Of a stretch of 35,760 nt of DNA, positions 1 through 7,946 are shown in pieces (the first letter of the stretch is position 1; each line of letters begins with the position of its first letter). The notes beneath the pieces were generated by a model. The model did not search any database and was not told the DNA's origin. It was given only the letters and a program-made list of their open reading frames with translations. A program made the position numbers and the translations under genes. The DNA lies in assembly GCF_000332355.1 (NCBI RefSeq), contig NZ_KB235958.1, forward strand, positions 1,452,890 to 1,488,649, in the 5' to 3' direction. This stretch comes from Baaleninema simplex PCC 7105 (GTDB lineage Bacteria; Cyanobacteriota; Cyanobacteriia; Cyanobacteriales; Geitlerinemataceae).

Positions 1-236
1 CTATCTGCAAGAGCGTCTGTACCGCCTTATCTCTCCGTTTTGCCCCAGTCTGTTCGTATCGTATAGTGGGAAAGTCGATCGTCTCGAGCAATCGAGGCGA
101 ATGTTACCCTATCAACAGACTCCCAATCCCTCAAACAGCGTTCGTCTCGCGTCACCGTGGCATCGCCCCGAAGCGATCGGGTTGAGAAGATCCAGCAAAA
201 TCCAAGTAGACTCAGGATCTCAAGAGATATATTCGT
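1..236. other. Leader region upstream of the nucleotidyltransferase gene
   Basis: I see no gene here. Short open frames exist on both strands, but they run into the coding sequence of the next gene and show no recognisable protein. The stretch presumably carries the promoter of the nucleotidyltransferase gene at 237, but I could not pick convincing -35 and -10 boxes. Confidence 0.4.
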
Positions 237-1424
237 ATGAAAGCGATGATTTTGGCAGCGGGGAAAGGAACCCGCGTGCGCCCCATCACCTACACGATTC
301 CCAAACCCATGATTCCCATCCTGCAAAAGCCAGTGATGGAGTTTCTCGTCGAATTGCTGCGCCAACACGGTTTCGACGAAATCATGGTCAACGTCAGCCA
401 CCTCGCCAACGAAATCGAAAACTACTTCCGCGACGGTCAGCGATTCGGCGTGCAAATCGGCTACTCCTTTGAAGGAAAAATCGCCGACGGCGAACTCCTC
501 GGAAAAGCGATGGGATCGGCGGGTGGAATGAAGCGAATTCAAGACTTCTATCCGTTTTTTGACGATACCTTCGTGGTGCTGTGCGGCGACGCCTTAATCG
601 ACCTCGACATCTCCTCAGCCATCGAATGGCATCGTAAACAAGGAGCGATCGCCACCGTCATTCTCAAACCCGTTTCCAAAGACGAAGTGTCCAGTTACGG
701 CGTCGTCGTCACCGACGAAGACGGTCGCATCAAAGCGTTTCAGGAAAAGCCGTCCGTTGACGAAGCCCTCAGCAACGATATCAACACGGGAATTTACATT
801 TTCGAGCCAGAAGTTCTCGACTACATCCCCTCGGGTGTCGAATACGACATCGGGGGCGACCTGTTCCCGAAACTCGTCGAAATGGGAGCGCCGTTTTACG
901 GATTGAGTATGGATTTCCAGTGGGTGGACATCGGGCGCGTTCCCGACTACTGGAAAGCCATCCGCAGTGTCTTGCGCGGCGAAGTCAAAAACGTAGGAAT
1001 ACCCGGTCGGGAAGTCGTACCGGGAGTTTATACCGGCTTGAACGTCGTCGTCAACTGGGACAAAGTCGATATCCAAGGGCCGGTTTACATCGGATCGATG
1101 ACGCGCATTGAAGACGGCGTGAAAATCGTCGGCCCCAGCATGATCGGCCCGAGTTGTTGTATTGGGAGCAACGCCACCGTCGATAACAGCGTCATTTTCG
1201 AGTATTCTCGGTTGGGGCGAGGCATTCGCCTAGTGGATAAATTGGTATTCGGTCGCTACTGCGTCGATCGCTTGGGAAATGCCATCGACGTGCAGGCCGC
1301 CGCCCTCGATTGGCTGATTACCGACGCGCGACAAGATCCCCCCTCGCGGGTACCGCGCGAACACCAGGCCATCGCCGAACTGCTCGGTGGTGACGGCAAC
1401 GCCCTCATTTCCGAAGACGACTAA
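237..1424 (+). CDS. NDP-sugar synthase / mannose-1-phosphate guanylyltransferase-like nucleotidyltransferase
   Basis: A 395-residue sugar-1-phosphate nucleotidyltransferase that would transfer an NMP from an NTP to a sugar phosphate in the cytoplasm, supplying activated sugar for cell-wall or extracellular polysaccharide. The N-terminal Rossmann-like domain begins with the signature LAAGKGTR (residues 6-13) followed by KPM (23-25). A GDALIDLD metal-binding segment lies near residue 120, and the family motif WVDIGRVPDYW near residue 225. The last third (about 260-350) has the hexapeptide-like I/V-G-P rhythm of a left-handed beta-helix. Length fits the cyanobacterial family. The start is supported by the immediate MKAMILAAG beginning. 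The S9 peptidase gene follows after 13 bases, suggesting co-transcription. The nucleotide and sugar used (GDP-mannose or another) cannot be read from sequence. Confidence 0.9.
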   Translation: MKAMILAAGKGTRVRPITYTIPKPMIPILQKPVMEFLVELLRQHGFDEIMVNVSHLANEIENYFRDGQRFGVQIGYSFEGKIADGELLGKAMGSAGGMKRIQDFYPFFDDTFVVLCGDALIDLDISSAIEWHRKQGAIATVILKPVSKDEVSSYGVVVTDEDGRIKAFQEKPSVDEALSNDINTGIYIFEPEVLDYIPSGVEYDIGGDLFPKLVEMGAPFYGLSMDFQWVDIGRVPDYWKAIRSVLRGEVKNVGIPGREVVPGVYTGLNVVVNWDKVDIQGPVYIGSMTRIEDGVKIVGPSMIGPSCCIGSNATVDNSVIFEYSRLGRGIRLVDKLVFGRYCVDRLGNAIDVQAAALDWLITDARQDPPSRVPREHQAIAELLGGDGNALISEDD

Positions 1425-1437
1425 TTATAGAGAAGCG

Positions 1438-3372
1438 ATGACACCGAACCGCCCCGCGATCGCCCCCTACGGTACTTGGAAATCCCCGATTACTTCCGAC
1501 CTCATCGCGTCGGGAAGTATCCGCTTGGGAGGACTGGCCTTCGACGGTGACGAGATTTACTGGGTCGAAGGCCGTCCCTCAGAAGGCGGCCGCAACGTCT
1601 TAGTCCGTCGCCAACCGGACGGGACGACCGCAGACGTGACCCCACAGGACTACAACGTTCGCAGTCGCGTCCACGAGTACGGGGGTGGGGCGTTCGTTGT
1701 CGATAACGGTGTCGTTTATTTTTCTAACGTCAGCGACGGACGCATCTACCGCCAACCCTTGGGAGAAACCCCGCAACCCCTGACGCCAGAAGGAGCGTTC
1801 CGCTATGCCGATTTCGTGGTCGATCGCTCCCGCGATCGCCTGTTGTGCGTGCGGGAAGACCACAGCGGCGAGGGGGAACCGGAAAATACCCTCGTTACAG
1901 TGGGTTTTGACGGGTCTGTAGAGGTTCTCGTCTCGGGATGCGACTTCTATGCCTCCCCAGCCTTGAGTCCCGATGGAAACCAACTGGCTTGGCTGAGTTG
2001 GAACCATCCCAATATGCCCTGGGACGGGACTCAGTTGTGGTTGGCCGATATCGACGATAACGGCAAGTTGAGTAACGGGAAGACTGTGACGGGGGGCGCA
2101 AACGAGTCGGTATTTCAGCCGCAATGGTCGCCGAACGGAACGCTGTATTTCGCCAGCGATCGCGCCAGTTGGTGGAACCTGTACCGTCTGGGTAAGGTGG
2201 GCGTCGAACCGCTGTTTCCCCTCAACGCGGAGTTTGCGACGCCGCAGTGGGTGTTCGGAATGTCCACCTATGCGTTTTTGGGTGGCGATCGCCTCATCTG
2301 CGCCTATACGCAACAGGGAATGTGGCAGATGGCGACGCTGAACTTGGGGACGAAACGCCTGCAAAATTTGGAAACCCCCTACACGCAGATTTCTTCGGTG
2401 AGAGGACGGGGGGATCGGGTGGCGTTTTTGGGAAGTTCGCCGACGGAATCCAGTGCGTTGGTGTTGATGGATGTCGATCGCGACGACATGAAGATTTTGC
2501 GGCGATCGAGCGATTTAGAGGTAGACCCCAGCTACATCTCGAAACCCGAAGCGATCGAATTTCCCACGGAAAACGGACAGACGGCTTACGGCTTTTTCTA
2601 TCCTCCCACGAACCCCGACTATCAAGCTCCGGACGGGGAAAAACCGCCGCTGTTGGTCAAAAGTCACAGCGGACCGACTGCAAGTGCTTCGACGGGGCTG
2701 CGGTTGTCGATTCAGTATTGGACGAGTCGCGGTTTCGGTTTCCTCGAGGTGAACTATGGGGGAAGTACGGGATACGGACGAGATTACCGCCAACGCCTCG
2801 ATGGAAATTGGGGCGTTGTGGACGTAGACGACTGTGCAAACGGTGCGAAATATTTAGTCGATCGCGGTTTGGTGGACGGCGATCGCTTGGCGATTACGGG
2901 AAGTAGTGCGGGAGGATATACGGTTCTCTGCGCCCTGACGTTCCGCGATACCTTCAAAGCGGGGGCGAGTTATTACGGTGTCAGCAATTTGGAAACTTGG
3001 GCGGCGGATACTCACAAGTTCGAGTTGCGGTATATCGATCGCCTAGTGGGGCCGTATCCCGAACGCAAGGACGTTTACGAAGCGCGATCGCCGATTCATT
3101 TTGTCGATCGACTGTCTTGTCCGACGATCTTCTTCCACGGGTTAGAAGATACAGTGGTTCCCCCGAGTCAAGCCGAACAGATGGTGGAGGCGTTGCGGAA
3201 GAAAGGTTTACCGGTGGCTTACGTTCCGTTTGAAGGCGAACGACACGGGTTTCGCCAAGCGGAGACGATCAAACGCGCTTTGGATGCGGAGTTTTACTTT
3301 TATTCTCGCGTGTTCGGCTACGAACCGGCCGACGACATCGAACCTGTTGAAATTGAAAATCTCGATTCGTAG
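1438..3372 (+). CDS. S9 family peptidase (prolyl oligopeptidase / acylaminoacyl-peptidase type)
   Basis: A 644-residue serine peptidase of the alpha/beta-hydrolase fold that likely cleaves short peptides in the cytoplasm. An N-terminal beta-propeller (about residues 40-360) has repeats of the SPDGNQLAW type. The C-terminal hydrolase domain carries the nucleophile elbow GSSAG with Ser490, and the triad is completed by Asp571 (in GLEDTVVPP) and His603 (in GERHGF). I chose the ATG at 1438, preceded by AGAGAAG, over an in-frame GTG at 1387 that would overlap the upstream gene by 38 bases. The gene starts 13 bases after the nucleotidyltransferase, so the two are probably one transcript, although I see no functional link between them. 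No signal peptide is visible. Confidence 0.93.
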   Translation: MTPNRPAIAPYGTWKSPITSDLIASGSIRLGGLAFDGDEIYWVEGRPSEGGRNVLVRRQPDGTTADVTPQDYNVRSRVHEYGGGAFVVDNGVVYFSNVSDGRIYRQPLGETPQPLTPEGAFRYADFVVDRSRDRLLCVREDHSGEGEPENTLVTVGFDGSVEVLVSGCDFYASPALSPDGNQLAWLSWNHPNMPWDGTQLWLADIDDNGKLSNGKTVTGGANESVFQPQWSPNGTLYFASDRASWWNLYRLGKVGVEPLFPLNAEFATPQWVFGMSTYAFLGGDRLICAYTQQGMWQMATLNLGTKRLQNLETPYTQISSVRGRGDRVAFLGSSPTESSALVLMDVDRDDMKILRRSSDLEVDPSYISKPEAIEFPTENGQTAYGFFYPPTNPDYQAPDGEKPPLLVKSHSGPTASASTGLRLSIQYWTSRGFGFLEVNYGGSTGYGRDYRQRLDGNWGVVDVDDCANGAKYLVDRGLVDGDRLAITGSSAGGYTVLCALTFRDTFKAGASYYGVSNLETWAADTHKFELRYIDRLVGPYPERKDVYEARSPIHFVDRLSCPTIFFHGLEDTVVPPSQAEQMVEALRKKGLPVAYVPFEGERHGFRQAETIKRALDAEFYFYSRVFGYEPADDIEPVEIENLDS

Positions 3373-3392
3373 AGTTGGTCAACCTGCGTATC

Positions 3393-3409
3393 CCAGGCTT
3401 CCAGCCTGG
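3393..3409. terminator. Small hairpin between convergent genes
   Basis: CCAGGCT and AGCCTGG form a perfect 7-bp stem around a 3-base loop between the tail-to-tail S9 peptidase and Trypco1 genes. It has no clear T-tract on either side. It may be a dispersed cyanobacterial hairpin serving as a bidirectional terminator. Confidence 0.4.
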
Positions 3410-3429
3410 TTCTTGCAAACATTCCCACA

Positions 3430-3849
3430 CTACCGTTTTGGATTGTCTGGGGTTTGGGTGTTTTGGGGATATTGAAACTTAACCTGAACTTTCATGGTGG
3501 TTTCTGCCGAACCCTCCGTCACCAAGGGAACGCCAGCTTTCCCCGCAAATTTCAATCCGAATTCGATGGTCACTTCGGAAACGTTGGCACTGGCAAAGTT
3601 GCGGAAGGAGTTGACGGCAAATTTGGCGTAACCGCGCATCATCTCGGTGGCTTTGACCATGCGATCGCGGGCTTCTTGGGAAGCACTCGCACCACCCCGA
3701 CTCGGACGATCTTCATCTTCATCTTCCTCGTCGGCGATCGCGTCGAGGTCGATGGGTTCGGCGTCTTTCGACTCAATATAGATTTCGTAGCGTTCGCCGG
3801 TCTCCTCGTCTTCGTAAACCAGCTTTTGCAAAGGAACTTCGTCAGTCAT
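3430..3849 (-). CDS. Trypco1 (trypsin-co-occurring domain 1, CU044_2847 family) protein
   Basis: A 139-residue acidic protein. Its C-terminal half (about residues 85-130) matches the Trypco1 pattern: EVTIEFGLKFAGKAG, then a G/E-rich stretch and a closing beta strand (MKVQVKFQY). The N-terminal half has beta strands (LVYEDEETGERYEIYIES) and a very acidic linker near residues 40-48. Trypco1 domains are known from comparative genomics of bacterial conflict systems as small partners encoded beside trypsin, caspase or STAND effectors. Here the gene is divergent from a caspase-iSTAND gene, with 89 bases between the two starts, which is the association expected. Its biochemical role is unknown; adaptor or substrate-like functions have been suggested for the family. 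Confidence 0.85.
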   Translation of the reverse strand: MTDEVPLQKLVYEDEETGERYEIYIESKDAEPIDLDAIADEEDEDEDRPSRGGASASQEARDRMVKATEMMRGYAKFAVNSFRNFASANVSEVTIEFGLKFAGKAGVPLVTEGSAETTMKVQVKFQYPQNTQTPDNPKR

Positions 3850-3938
3850 AAGGCTGTTCTCCCGATCGATACTTGTAGCGCCTTTCCTCCATCATCGTAT
3901 AAGCTGGAGCTACCAGCAATCGATCGCTCGGACGCGGT
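3850..3938. promoter_or_regulatory. Divergent promoter region, Trypco1 / caspase-iSTAND
   Basis: These 89 bases separate two divergent starts and must hold both promoters and ribosome-binding sites. There is no strong Shine-Dalgarno ahead of the caspase ATG at 3939. A short inverted pattern, AGCTGGAGCTACCAGC, occurs near 3902-3917 and could be an operator, but this is weak. Confidence 0.35.
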
Positions 3939-5501
3939 ATGCCGAAACGCCACGCTTTAGTTATTGGAATTTCAAAGTATAAATCTTGGACGACTTTAAA
4001 AAATGCCTGGAAAGATGCAGAGTCAATTTCTCAGTGTTTAGAAAAATATGGCGACTACCAGGTTACGCGAATTCCCAGCAAATATATCATCGAACAAGAG
4101 GGAAAACGCGGTGTTTACAAACTCATCGAAGATTATTTAAGTTATACCGATTTAACTAATGCTATCAAAAAAATATTGGAAGATACAGATGATGGCAGCG
4201 AATTATTGATTTACTTTGCAGGTCATGGATTTTCTGCCAAAGATAATTTTGACGACGAATATGGTTATATTGCAGCTTCCAATAGTAAAAAATGCGGAAG
4301 TTATGCAATTGCTTTAGAAAGCTTGAACAAGCAATTTATTAAACGTTTAAAACGCTCGAAGAGTGGATTAGTCGTACTTCTCGATTGCTGTTACGCCGGA
4401 TCGATTCTGGAAGGGGCGATCGAAAAGCAAATATTTAGCCAAAGCTTTGCATCGTTGATAAAATATGTAAACTTTGGAATTTTAGCTGCTTGTCGTCGAA
4501 CTGAAAAAGCATACGAATCCGATATTAGCGACCACGGACAATTTACCGAAGCAATACTTCATGCGATAGAAGACCATAGCCAAAATGACTTGCTAACGTT
4601 TTCAGGGTTGGCTCAATATGTGGCGGTCGCTTTACGAGGAACTGGTCAAGAGCCTGTAGATTTAGCCCTTCAAGGTTCGACTCTTGAGATTATTAACTGT
4701 TTAAACAAACAAAACCCTAAAGAACAGCCCATCGAAAAATTTTTAAGACTACTTTTTTGTTTAAATTACAAAAAACCCGATCGCATTTTTCGAGAATTTA
4801 TGGAAGAGTTCGATCGCAGAGTGGGGGCGTTCTGGATACGGGGAAAGCGAGATAGCGCCCAAAAATGGCTGTTATATCGCCTGTGGGTCGATTTCGTTCC
4901 CGGCTCGATTCAGGCGTTTAAAAAGACATTTAAAATTCGCACGGGTTCAAGAATTGAAGACCTCTGGCAGCAACTTGCAAGCTGGTTAGAAACTGAAGCA
5001 GAGCCGAATGCAATTGTCGAAGAAATTTTAGAACAGTGGCAAAACAAAAAAACGGTTGCTATTGTCTTCTATGAAATCGAACGATTGTCAACCGACGACC
5101 TGCAAGCTTTTATCGATAATTTATGGGTTCCACTGGTGCGAAAAACCCAAGATTACGATATCGACACGCCGTTACTTTTGTTCTTTGTCGATTTAGGACG
5201 AAAAGGCGATCGCACCTGTCCTATCGAATACGGAACTGAGTACGATTGCGATCGCCCCGAGCAGATTATCGAACTGGTCGCCGATGGATTTAAAGACCGC
5301 GATTTTCGCAACTGGACGGAAGCGCATCACGACGCACTTAAACCCCATCTCAACGGACTTTGTCCGACCGAACTGAAGGACAAAGCGATTCAATGTAACC
5401 GCCAAACTGACGTTCGACCGCTTGATGTGTTAATCGAACTGTGTGACTATTGCGGTGTTGTCTGGGAGCGCGATATTGCGAATAAGTTTCTAGCTGGTTA
5501 A
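3939..5501 (+). CDS. Caspase-family (peptidase C14) protein fused to an inactive STAND (iSTAND) domain
   Basis: A 520-residue two-domain protein. Residues 1-250 are a caspase/metacaspase-like C14 peptidase starting HALVIGISKYK. The catalytic dyad is visible: His96 in YFAGHGF and Cys151 in LLDCCYAG. Residues about 260-450 match the iSTAND domain of cyanobacterial conflict proteins: LNYKKPDRIFREF, then AFWIRG followed by QKWLLYRL. The P-loop glycines and lysine of a true STAND ATPase are missing, and the later strand LLLFFVDL is present. The likely role is a protease effector triggered by partner proteins, giving cell death or cleavage of cellular targets. The MoxR gene follows 30 bases later on the same strand. 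The first 800 bases are more AT-rich than the neighbours, which suggests transfer. A C-terminal segment after about 450 is not assigned. Confidence 0.88.
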   Translation: MPKRHALVIGISKYKSWTTLKNAWKDAESISQCLEKYGDYQVTRIPSKYIIEQEGKRGVYKLIEDYLSYTDLTNAIKKILEDTDDGSELLIYFAGHGFSAKDNFDDEYGYIAASNSKKCGSYAIALESLNKQFIKRLKRSKSGLVVLLDCCYAGSILEGAIEKQIFSQSFASLIKYVNFGILAACRRTEKAYESDISDHGQFTEAILHAIEDHSQNDLLTFSGLAQYVAVALRGTGQEPVDLALQGSTLEIINCLNKQNPKEQPIEKFLRLLFCLNYKKPDRIFREFMEEFDRRVGAFWIRGKRDSAQKWLLYRLWVDFVPGSIQAFKKTFKIRTGSRIEDLWQQLASWLETEAEPNAIVEEILEQWQNKKTVAIVFYEIERLSTDDLQAFIDNLWVPLVRKTQDYDIDTPLLLFFVDLGRKGDRTCPIEYGTEYDCDRPEQIIELVADGFKDRDFRNWTEAHHDALKPHLNGLCPTELKDKAIQCNRQTDVRPLDVLIELCDYCGVVWERDIANKFLAG

Positions 5502-5531
5502 ACTCTCATTTTTTACAAGGTCGATCGCACT

Positions 5532-6533
5532 ATGACAGCTCAATCCGAACCACTTCAATATCTCGGCGATCCGGATTTGCAACCCAAGCCAAACCGACAG
5601 GCGCGGGTGTTTCCCTACTTACCCAAACCGTCACTTATCGAGGCGGTGAATTTGGCGATCGCACTCGATCGACCGCTTTTAATTCAAGGAGAACCCGGTT
5701 GTGGAAAAACCTTACTGGCTCGCGCGATCGCCTACGAATTCAGCCAGCGATACCTCAAGGGAAAAGCAGAATGGCCGTTCTTTAGCTGGAACGTGAAATC
5801 GAACTCAACCGCTCAGGAAGGTCGCTATACTTACGATGCGTTGGGGAAATTGCGCGACGCTCAGCTCGTGGGAACGCCACAACTCGAACAGTTTCTCGAT
5901 GACACGCAACGACAAAAGCTGATCGATCGCCTCTCCAACCCCGAAGGCTATATTAAATGGGGACCGCTGGGGTTGGCGTTGCAGGAGTGCGATCGCCGTC
6001 CGATTCTCCTCATCGACGAAATCGATAAAGCGGACATCGATTTTCCCAACGATTTGCTGTGCGACCTGGAAGAAGGCTATTTCATCGTTGACGAAACCCA
6101 GCAACAAATTCCCGAAAAACCGGGTGCGAACAAACCCATCGTCATTATCACCAGCAACCAAGAACGCGAACTTCCCGAAGCATTTCTGCGTCGCTGTCTG
6201 TTCTTTTATCTCCCGTTTCCCGACGAAACCCACCTGCGACAAATCGTCGAGTGTCATTTTCCCCGTCCCGATCGCGCGGACATTATTAAAAATGCGATCG
6301 CCAAATTCCTCGAAATCCGCAGTAAAGGCCGCAGTCGCAGCCAAGGAAAACAAGCCAGTACCAGCGAACTTCTCGACTGGTTGAGCGTGTTAATTGACGA
6401 TTCCGAGGCGGCGGCGAAAATTGAGAAAGTCGCCAGCGACCCGGCTCAGCTTGGAATTCTCCTCAAATCCAGAGCCGACCTCGATCGCGTCCTGCGGAAA
6501 CCGCCAGCTCAACCCAAATCGGAACCGTCGTGA
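5532..6533 (+). CDS. MoxR-type AAA+ ATPase
   Basis: A 333-residue AAA+ ATPase of the MoxR group, which remodels protein complexes using ATP and typically works with a vWA partner. Walker A is GEPGCGKT (residues 53-60), Walker B is ILLIDEID with Asp162 and Glu163, and sensor 1 is Asn209 in IITSNQERELPEAF. The adjacent Arg220/Arg221 are candidate arginine fingers. The C-terminal lid (about 230-330) is helical, with a long charged stretch. The gene lies 30 bases after the caspase-iSTAND gene, and its TGA overlaps the GTG start of the vWA gene, so translation of the two is probably coupled. In predicted conflict systems such MoxR-vWA pairs are the NTP-dependent switch between sensors and effectors. 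Confidence 0.93.
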   Translation: MTAQSEPLQYLGDPDLQPKPNRQARVFPYLPKPSLIEAVNLAIALDRPLLIQGEPGCGKTLLARAIAYEFSQRYLKGKAEWPFFSWNVKSNSTAQEGRYTYDALGKLRDAQLVGTPQLEQFLDDTQRQKLIDRLSNPEGYIKWGPLGLALQECDRRPILLIDEIDKADIDFPNDLLCDLEEGYFIVDETQQQIPEKPGANKPIVIITSNQERELPEAFLRRCLFFYLPFPDETHLRQIVECHFPRPDRADIIKNAIAKFLEIRSKGRSRSQGKQASTSELLDWLSVLIDDSEAAAKIEKVASDPAQLGILLKSRADLDRVLRKPPAQPKSEPS

Positions 6534-7612
6534 GCGAAACTTGGCCGCCACTCCCGCTGTTTGACTTGTTTCTGGAGGTGCGCGAACCGCTGGGTTTGCG
6601 TCCAGATGACTATCATCTCTTGTTGGACGCGCTCGATCGCGGGTTTGGCTGCGAAAGCCTCGACAACCTCAAACAAACCTGTCGCCTGCTCTGGCTCAAA
6701 ACCCACGACGATCGCACCATCGCCTATTTTGACGCGGTGTTCGATCGCTACGTTTCTCGCAACCCACCGCAAACCCGAGAAGAAGAAGATCGCCAACCCG
6801 GTGACGGTTCCTCGACGACTGCGACAACCGCCGATTTGCGTCCTGCACCGACGGTTCCCCGTCCGCCGCAACCTCAACAACCCCAACCGCGACCCCTGCA
6901 AACCCTCGGTGCGTTGCGAGAAGGCGATCCTCAACTCCATCAAACTTCGGAGAAAGGCTATATCCTGAAGCCGACGGACTTTCCGTTTCAACCGCGTCTC
7001 GCGCGTCGGAGTTGGCGGCGACTGCGACAAATCGCGCGTCTGGGGACAACCGGAAACGTGGATATTCCAGCGGCGATCGCTGCTATTGCTCGCGATCGAG
7101 TCTGTTTGACTGTCCCGTTGGAACCGAAACGGGTCAACCTCCTCGAACTCGTCTTTTTTATCGATCGCGACGGATCGATGGTTCCCTTTCACATTCCCTG
7201 CGATCGCCTTCTCGCCACCGTCGAACCCAAACGGTTTTTTCGCGTCGAGCAGTATTATTTTCGTAACGTCCCCGAGCGATCGGTTTACCTCCGTCCGAAA
7301 GGCGCACAAACCAAGCTGTTGGACGAGTTGCTTCCCTCCCTGTCGGACACTCGTACCGCCGCGATCGTTCTCAGCGATGCGGGTGCGGCGCGACGGGGTT
7401 ACAATACTCCCCGAGTGGAGTTGACGGAACAGTTTCTCGAGGCACTGCGGCCGTGGGTTAGGGCGATCGCGTGGTTGAATCCGATGCCGTCGGAGCGTTG
7501 GTTGGGGACGACTGCTGAAGAGGTTCGGGAGTGTCTGGAGGCGATCGGGGGTGGAATGTTTGAACTCAGTCACGACGGACTGAACGATGCAGTCGATTTC
7601 GTCCGGCGTTGA
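6530..7612 (+). CDS. vWA domain protein, partner of the MoxR ATPase
   Basis: A 360-residue protein starting with GTG inside the stop of the MoxR gene. Residues 1-75 form a helical domain (DLFLEVREPLGLRPDDYHL and following) resembling the N-terminal region of vWA proteins in MoxR/FGE clusters, possibly SAV_2336-like. A Pro/Gln-rich linker covers about 80-125. The vWA domain (about 200-350) opens LVFFIDRDGSM, so the metal-site motif DxSxS is altered to D212-x-D214-x-S216. A second acidic segment is IVLSDAGAARRGYN. The family role is metal-dependent protein binding, here presumably joining the MoxR ring to a sensor or effector. The substituted serine may weaken or change metal binding. The next gene in the same direction is a DGR-type FGE-fold protein, with an antisense HicB between. 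Confidence 0.82.
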   Translation: MSETWPPLPLFDLFLEVREPLGLRPDDYHLLLDALDRGFGCESLDNLKQTCRLLWLKTHDDRTIAYFDAVFDRYVSRNPPQTREEEDRQPGDGSSTTATTADLRPAPTVPRPPQPQQPQPRPLQTLGALREGDPQLHQTSEKGYILKPTDFPFQPRLARRSWRRLRQIARLGTTGNVDIPAAIAAIARDRVCLTVPLEPKRVNLLELVFFIDRDGSMVPFHIPCDRLLATVEPKRFFRVEQYYFRNVPERSVYLRPKGAQTKLLDELLPSLSDTRTAAIVLSDAGAARRGYNTPRVELTEQFLEALRPWVRAIAWLNPMPSERWLGTTAEEVRECLEAIGGGMFELSHDGLNDAVDFVRR

Positions 7613-7627
7613 GAATAAAAACGCCAC

Positions 7628-7831
7628 TCAAACCACGATTTCCCGAACGATCGCACCGTCGATCGCACTCAAACTGTCTTCCGTGGGTTCGAGATAGAGC
7701 GCGATCGCTTCCCGAATATTCGACAGCGCATCCTCGATACTTTCCCCTTCGCTAATGCAACCGGGAAGAGACGGAACCGATACGGTGTACCCTCCCGCTT
7801 CACTGGGTTCGAGCAAAACCTGTAGTTTCAT
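7628..7831 (-). CDS. Orphan HicB-family antitoxin-like protein
   Basis: A 67-residue protein with the HicB core: MKLQVLLEPSEAGGYTVSV, then PSLPGCISEGES and an EALSNIREAI-type helix. HicB proteins normally neutralise the HicA mRNA interferase encoded next door; the degenerate RNase-H-like fold is the recognisable part. I chose the ATG at 7831, where the family usually starts (MKLQ), over an in-frame ATG at 7852. No HicA (about 60-80 residues, with a catalytic His) is encoded on either side, and the C-terminal DNA-binding extension of longer HicB proteins is missing. It lies antisense between the vWA gene and the first FGE-fold gene. It may be a solitary HicB-type domain with another role. Confidence 0.8.
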   Translation of the reverse strand: MKLQVLLEPSEAGGYTVSVPSLPGCISEGESIEDALSNIREAIALYLEPTEDSLSAIDGAIVREIVV

Positions 7832-7883
7832 AGAGACAAACGACGAGAGCATTTATTCAATCATAGAGTTACAAACTCGATTG

Positions 7884-7943
7884 TTCTCCCCTTCTCCCCC
7901 TCTCCCCCTCTCCCCCTCTCCCCTTCTCCCCTGCTCCCCCTCC
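7884..7943 (+). repeat. Pyrimidine-rich microsatellite (CTCCCC units) before an FGE-fold gene
   Basis: About seven units of (T)CTCCCC(C), 7-9 bases each, run to within three bases of the ATG at 7947. The run occupies the place where a Shine-Dalgarno should be. It stays open in the same frame as the downstream gene. Such short tandem repeats are common between cyanobacterial genes. Confidence 0.85.
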
Positions 7944-7946
7944 GCA

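Noticed and set aside
27-542. Long minus-strand frame at the left end and a + strand frame from 101 to 472
   Set aside because: They overlap the well-supported nucleotidyltransferase gene and have no recognisable protein features.
7755-7946. N-terminal extension of FGE-fold protein 1 through the pyrimidine repeat
   Set aside because: The repeat encodes low-complexity Ser/Pro residues and the part before it is antisense to hicB. The conserved helical domain begins at the ATG at 7947.
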